Shown here: in pieces, positions 5,781 through 8,200 of the stretch
Numbering within the stretch: position 1 is the first letter of the stretch
Layout of the letters: the number at the start of each line of letters is the position of its first letter
Source of the DNA: Acidobacteriota bacterium
GTDB lineage: Bacteria > Acidobacteriota > Aminicenantia > Aminicenantales > Aminicenantaceae
Direction of reading: 5' to 3'
NCBI GenBank assembly: GCA_030609975.1
Contig: JAUWSR010000165.1
Span: 1 to 8,200, forward strand
DNA length: 8,200 nt
The notes under the pieces: generated by a model
The model's database searches: none
What the model was told of the DNA's origin: nothing
The model's input: only the letters and a program-made list of their open reading frames with translations
Position numbers and translations under genes: made by a program

Positions 5781-7019
5781 TTGAAATTTATTCGATTCCT
5801 AAAAGAAAGTTTCCAGATCGTTATCCGGGGGAGCAAGCGCTACTATCTCTGGTTGGCGTTTCTGTTCATACTGATTTTATGGGGAGGCTCCGGTTACATC
5901 CTGCAGTTGAAACAGGGACTGCTGGTCACCAACATGAGGGATTCCGTTTCATGGGGGTTCTATATCGGGAATTTCACCTTCCTGGTCGGCGTGGCGGCAG
6001 CCGCCATCATGCTGGTCATCCCGGCCTATATCTACAACTGGAAGCCCCTCAAAGAGGTGGTCATCTTTGGAGAACTGCTGGCCATCAGCGCTGTGATCAT
6101 GTGTATCCTGTTTGTCATCGTGGATGTGGGCAATCCTCTGCGTTTGTGGCACATGGTCCCTCTTATTGGGAAATTGAACATACCGGCATCGCTTCTGGGT
6201 TGGGATTCCCTGGTCCTCTCGCTATATTTCCTTCTAAATGTGGTCGTGGTCAGTTATCTCCTCAACACACTTTTCTATAAACGAGAGATCAACAACAGTA
6301 AACTGACGCCCTTGATCCTTCTCTCCATACCGATCGCCATAGGCATCCACACGGTCACAGCCTTTCTCTACAACGGGTTTGCCGGACGTCCCTACTGGAA
6401 CAGCGCGCTGTTGGCCCCGAAATTCCTTGCCTCTGCCTTTTGCTCCGGACCTGCGGTCCTCATCATCCTCTTCCAGATCTTGAAAAAGACCACAACCTTC
6501 GAGATCAAGCAGGAGGCTATCTGGAAGATCGCAGAGCTTATGGCTTATGCCATGTTCATCAACCTCTTCTTTTTCGGAGCCGAAGTATTCAAAGAGGTGT
6601 ACTCCAATACGGAACATCTGGTCCACCTGAAATATCTATTCATAGGCGTAGGCGAAAATCGAGACATTGTGATGTACGGTTGGCTGTCACTCATCATCAG
6701 TGTGATCGCCTTTCTGCTCTTTTTGATCCCGGCCACACGCAAAAATGTGGTGACATTGAACATCGGTGCCATTCTGATCTGGATGGGTGTTTACATCGAA
6801 AAGGGTATCGCCCTGCTTACCCCGGGCTTCACGCCGGATACACTGGGCCAGATATACATCTACCGGCCGTCTGCCATCGAGGTCAAGGTCTCTGTGGCTA
6901 TCTTTGCCATCGGTTTCCTGATCTTCACGATGATGACTAAGATCGCCATCGCCATTATCTTCGAAGATTTTAATATCGATTCGCTGAGGCGGAAAAAAGC
7001 ATTGCCTGCTGAGAGTTAA
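5781..7019 (+). CDS. nrfD: NrfD/PsrC-family quinone-interacting membrane subunit
   Basis: This 412-residue protein is very hydrophobic with about ten predicted membrane helices (for example 22-43, 57-85, 93-115, 143-165). The signature SWGFYIGNFTFLVGVAAAAIML at 57-78 and the following acidic residues (Glu92, Glu98, Asp115) are typical of NrfD/PsrC/DsrP/HybB proteins, which oxidise or reduce quinone near the periplasmic face and bind no cofactor themselves. The length fits the longer DsrP/HybB-like branch better than the roughly 320-residue NrfD of nitrite reductase. The start is TTG: AGGTG lies five bases before it and an in-frame TGA at 5769-5771 excludes anything further upstream. It follows the iron-sulfur gene by 21 nt. 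Its stop overlaps that of the convergent flavoprotein gene. The symbol is a family label; the true physiological partner is unknown. Confidence 0.93.
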   Translation: MKFIRFLKESFQIVIRGSKRYYLWLAFLFILILWGGSGYILQLKQGLLVTNMRDSVSWGFYIGNFTFLVGVAAAAIMLVIPAYIYNWKPLKEVVIFGELLAISAVIMCILFVIVDVGNPLRLWHMVPLIGKLNIPASLLGWDSLVLSLYFLLNVVVVSYLLNTLFYKREINNSKLTPLILLSIPIAIGIHTVTAFLYNGFAGRPYWNSALLAPKFLASAFCSGPAVLIILFQILKKTTTFEIKQEAIWKIAELMAYAMFINLFFFGAEVFKEVYSNTEHLVHLKYLFIGVGENRDIVMYGWLSLIISVIAFLLFLIPATRKNVVTLNIGAILIWMGVYIEKGIALLTPGFTPDTLGQIYIYRPSAIEVKVSVAIFAIGFLIFTMMTKIAIAIIFEDFNIDSLRRKKALPAES

Positions 7020-7522
7020 TCTGTGTAGAGTTTTTCCCCGATCTCAGTCGTGTCGGATTTTTTGCCGCTCATGTATTCGATATCGATCCTGCCGATCTGA
7101 ACGCCCTGGATGGATTTCTCGGACAATTGAGCCTCTATCACTTTTTGAGGATCGTCTTCGAGCCCTTTTATCATGACTTCCAAGGCATATTTCTTTTCAT
7201 CAAAATCATCTAGAAACACAACTCGGCCTCGAAATTGAGTCGTGGCATACAAATGGTCGCAGGATCCCTGAACATATCCGTTGTCTAAAAGAGCCTGCCC
7301 CCACACCAAACCGTTCCCCCTCAATATATCGATCTTCTTTCCATCCTGCGCGCAGTGGAAGTAGAGACAATTTCGTTCCCTGTCATATCCATGACTCAAG
7401 GTCACAAGGTAGGGTTCGTTGTCTTGGCACATGGCCACGGTGATGTATTTGCAGCTTTCAAGAATGTGGACCAATTCATCCGTGTTATCGATCGATTTCT
7501 CTTTCCGCCTCAAACTTCTCAT
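7016..7522 (-). CDS. NimA-like pyridoxamine 5'-phosphate oxidase-family flavin split-barrel protein
   Basis: The 168 residues fit the Pyridox_ox_2/NimA group. A basic start (MRSLRRKEKSI) leads to the helix DELVHILESCKYITVAM (15-31), then the strand pair EPYLVTLSHGYD (36-47) and LYFHCAQDGKKIDIL (53-67), the usual FMN-contact region with His56 and Lys62/63. A later TTQFRGRVVFLDD strand and KKYALEVMIKGLEDDP helix complete the family pattern. Members bind FMN (some haem or F420) and reduce small substrates; in NimA proteins nitroimidazoles are the substrates, but housekeeping roles are more common and no specific substrate can be named. No signal peptide, so it is cytoplasmic. The ATG is preceded by GGAG at about ten bases, and a short overlapping ATG frame upstream stops within three codons. 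It converges on the NrfD gene with a 4-nt overlap. Confidence 0.88.
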   Translation of the reverse strand: MRSLRRKEKSIDNTDELVHILESCKYITVAMCQDNEPYLVTLSHGYDRERNCLYFHCAQDGKKIDILRGNGLVWGQALLDNGYVQGSCDHLYATTQFRGRVVFLDDFDEKKYALEVMIKGLEDDPQKVIEAQLSEKSIQGVQIGRIDIEYMSGKKSDTTEIGEKLYTD

Positions 7523-7579
7523 TTGCTCATAACTCCAGATTCGGCATGATATTCCTTATTGTATCTTATCTGGAGATTA

Positions 7580-7607
7580 ATCTTAATGGATTCAAATAAA
7601 ATGTCAG
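7580..7607 (-). promoter_or_regulatory. Candidate promoter of the NimA-like gene
   Basis: On the minus strand CTGACA (7607-7602) and TAAGAT (7585-7580) are spaced by 16 bp, with a start near 7573 and a leader of about 50 nt. The perfect palindrome AGATTAATCT (7574-7583) overlaps the -10 and could be an operator. The 171-nt gap holding this also contains a weak GGCA/TGCC hairpin (7649-7662) behind the helicase gene. Confidence 0.35.
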
Positions 7608-7693
7608 CATTCCCAGATCCGTGACCCAGAATCATGAAAATGAATTAAGGCAAGTACCTGCCCGTCTGAGCCACATGATGGAAGCCACTCCGT

Positions 7694-8200
7694 TTAGGCT
7701 GGGGGTGCGGTGGCGGCTTGAAAAGTATGGGACCGCTTCGACCGGCTTCGATTCCTGCTTCTTGGCTGTTGTTTCGAGTTGAAGCTGCGCCCGCCATTTT
7801 TTGATCCGGAATTTCGCTTTCTGTTTCCAGCGCCATCTCTCCTGCCCTCACTTTGATCCAGCGCATACATCTCGATGTCCGCTTCCTTTTCCGGGATCTT
7901 CATCCCGATAAAAGCCTCGATTTCCATTTGGTGACCAAAGGTTCCTTCACTGGCAAAGGTGATGGCCTTGCCGGTAGCGCCGGCACGGGCTGTGCGGCCG
8001 ATCCGGTGCACATAGTTTTCACAGTCCTGGGGAATGTCGTAGTTGATGACCAAGTCCAGGTCGTCGATCTGAAGCCCGCGAGCAGCAACATCCGTCGCCA
8101 CCAGAATTTCAAATCTTTGCGCCCTAAAATCCTCGATGATCTGCAATCTTCGGCCTTGAGGAAGATAGCCCGTCAAATGCTGACTCTTATAACCGTTGTG
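7694..8200 (-). CDS. DEAD-box RNA helicase, C-terminal part (5' end outside window)
   Basis: The frame is open to the right edge, so the 168 visible residues are the second RecA-like domain and tail. LPQGRR (QxxR), FEILVATDVAARGLQ (motif V) and YVHRIGRTARAG (motif VI) are unmistakable superfamily 2 helicase motifs; the DVAARG form points to DEAD-box RNA helicases such as RhlE, RhlB or DeaD. After the core, residues from about 118 form a basic, low-complexity Arg/Ser/Lys/Asn/Gly-rich tail, commonly an RNA-binding extension, ending in an unusual short ATAPPA. The N-terminal DEAD motif half lies beyond the window. The role is ATP-dependent RNA remodelling in the cytoplasm, unrelated to the redox genes. 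The exact paralogue cannot be told from the fragment. Confidence 0.95.
   Translation of the reverse strand, partial: HNGYKSQHLTGYLPQGRRLQIIEDFRAQRFEILVATDVAARGLQIDDLDLVINYDIPQDCENYVHRIGRTARAGATGKAITFASEGTFGHQMEIEAFIGMKIPEKEADIEMYALDQSEGRRDGAGNRKRNSGSKNGGRSFNSKQQPRSRNRSRSKRSHTFQAATAPPA

Noticed and set aside
7649..7662. GGCA/TGCC hairpin after the helicase gene as an intrinsic terminator
   Set aside because: The stem is only four or five pairs and the following stretch is not a clean T-run, so it is too weak to list as a terminator.
7645..7866. Minus-strand frame of 73 residues, considered as a frameshifted end of the helicase
   Set aside because: The helicase frame itself carries an ordinary basic tail to its own stop at 7694; the other frame shows no helicase-tail character.

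Overview
The window looks like chromosomal DNA from a free-living, probably anaerobic or microaerophilic Gram-negative bacterium of intermediate GC content. The evidence is a periplasmic multihaem cytochrome c, a Tat-exported iron-sulfur lipoprotein candidate, an NrfD-type quinone-interacting membrane protein and a DUF438/hemerythrin/PAS protein. The exported 6-bladed beta-propeller with an FGRAGEGPGEF-type motif is of a kind common in Bacteroidota, Acidobacteriota and Candidatus Aminicenantota. That taxonomic hint is weak and comes from family knowledge, not from a marker gene.

Layout. Positions 1-4004 hold five genes on the minus strand. Read in their own direction they are: (i) a DUF438-hemerythrin-PAS protein (4004-2754); (ii) a DUF1858/DUF2249 protein overlapping it by 8 nt (2761-2207); (iii) a cytochrome b5-like domain fused to a DUF2231 four-helix membrane domain (2034-1360), behind a good sigma70-type promoter of its own; (iv) a 75-residue helical protein resembling half a ferritin-like domain without most metal ligands (1338-1111); and (v) an exported beta-propeller protein that runs off the left edge (989 to 1). 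Positions 4005-4347 form a divergent intergenic region with a FNR/DNR-like palindrome, a candidate plus-strand promoter, a 7-bp inverted repeat and a possible remnant of a DUF2249-type gene tail. Positions 4348-7019 hold a tight plus-strand operon: tetrahaem cytochrome c, Tat-exported four-cluster ferredoxin-like subunit, and NrfD/PsrC membrane subunit. A NimA-like flavin split-barrel protein (7522-7016) converges on it, and the two genes share a TTAA stop. The right edge (8200-7694) holds the C-terminal half of a DEAD-box RNA helicase.

How the genes may work together. The plus-strand trio has the composition of a quinol-linked periplasmic electron-transfer module (NrfD quinone site, iron-sulfur wire, multihaem c-type acceptor or donor) with no catalytic molybdopterin subunit in the window. 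The divergent minus-strand genes are non-haem diiron and haem proteins of the kinds used for O2/NO sensing or scavenging. The shared upstream region suggests co-regulation by redox state or nitrosative stress; this is inference. The most notable points are the catalytic-subunit-free tetrahaem/FeS/NrfD module, the cytochrome b5-DUF2231 fusion with its ferritin-like partner, and the shared control region. No mobile element, CRISPR array, tRNA or rRNA was seen.
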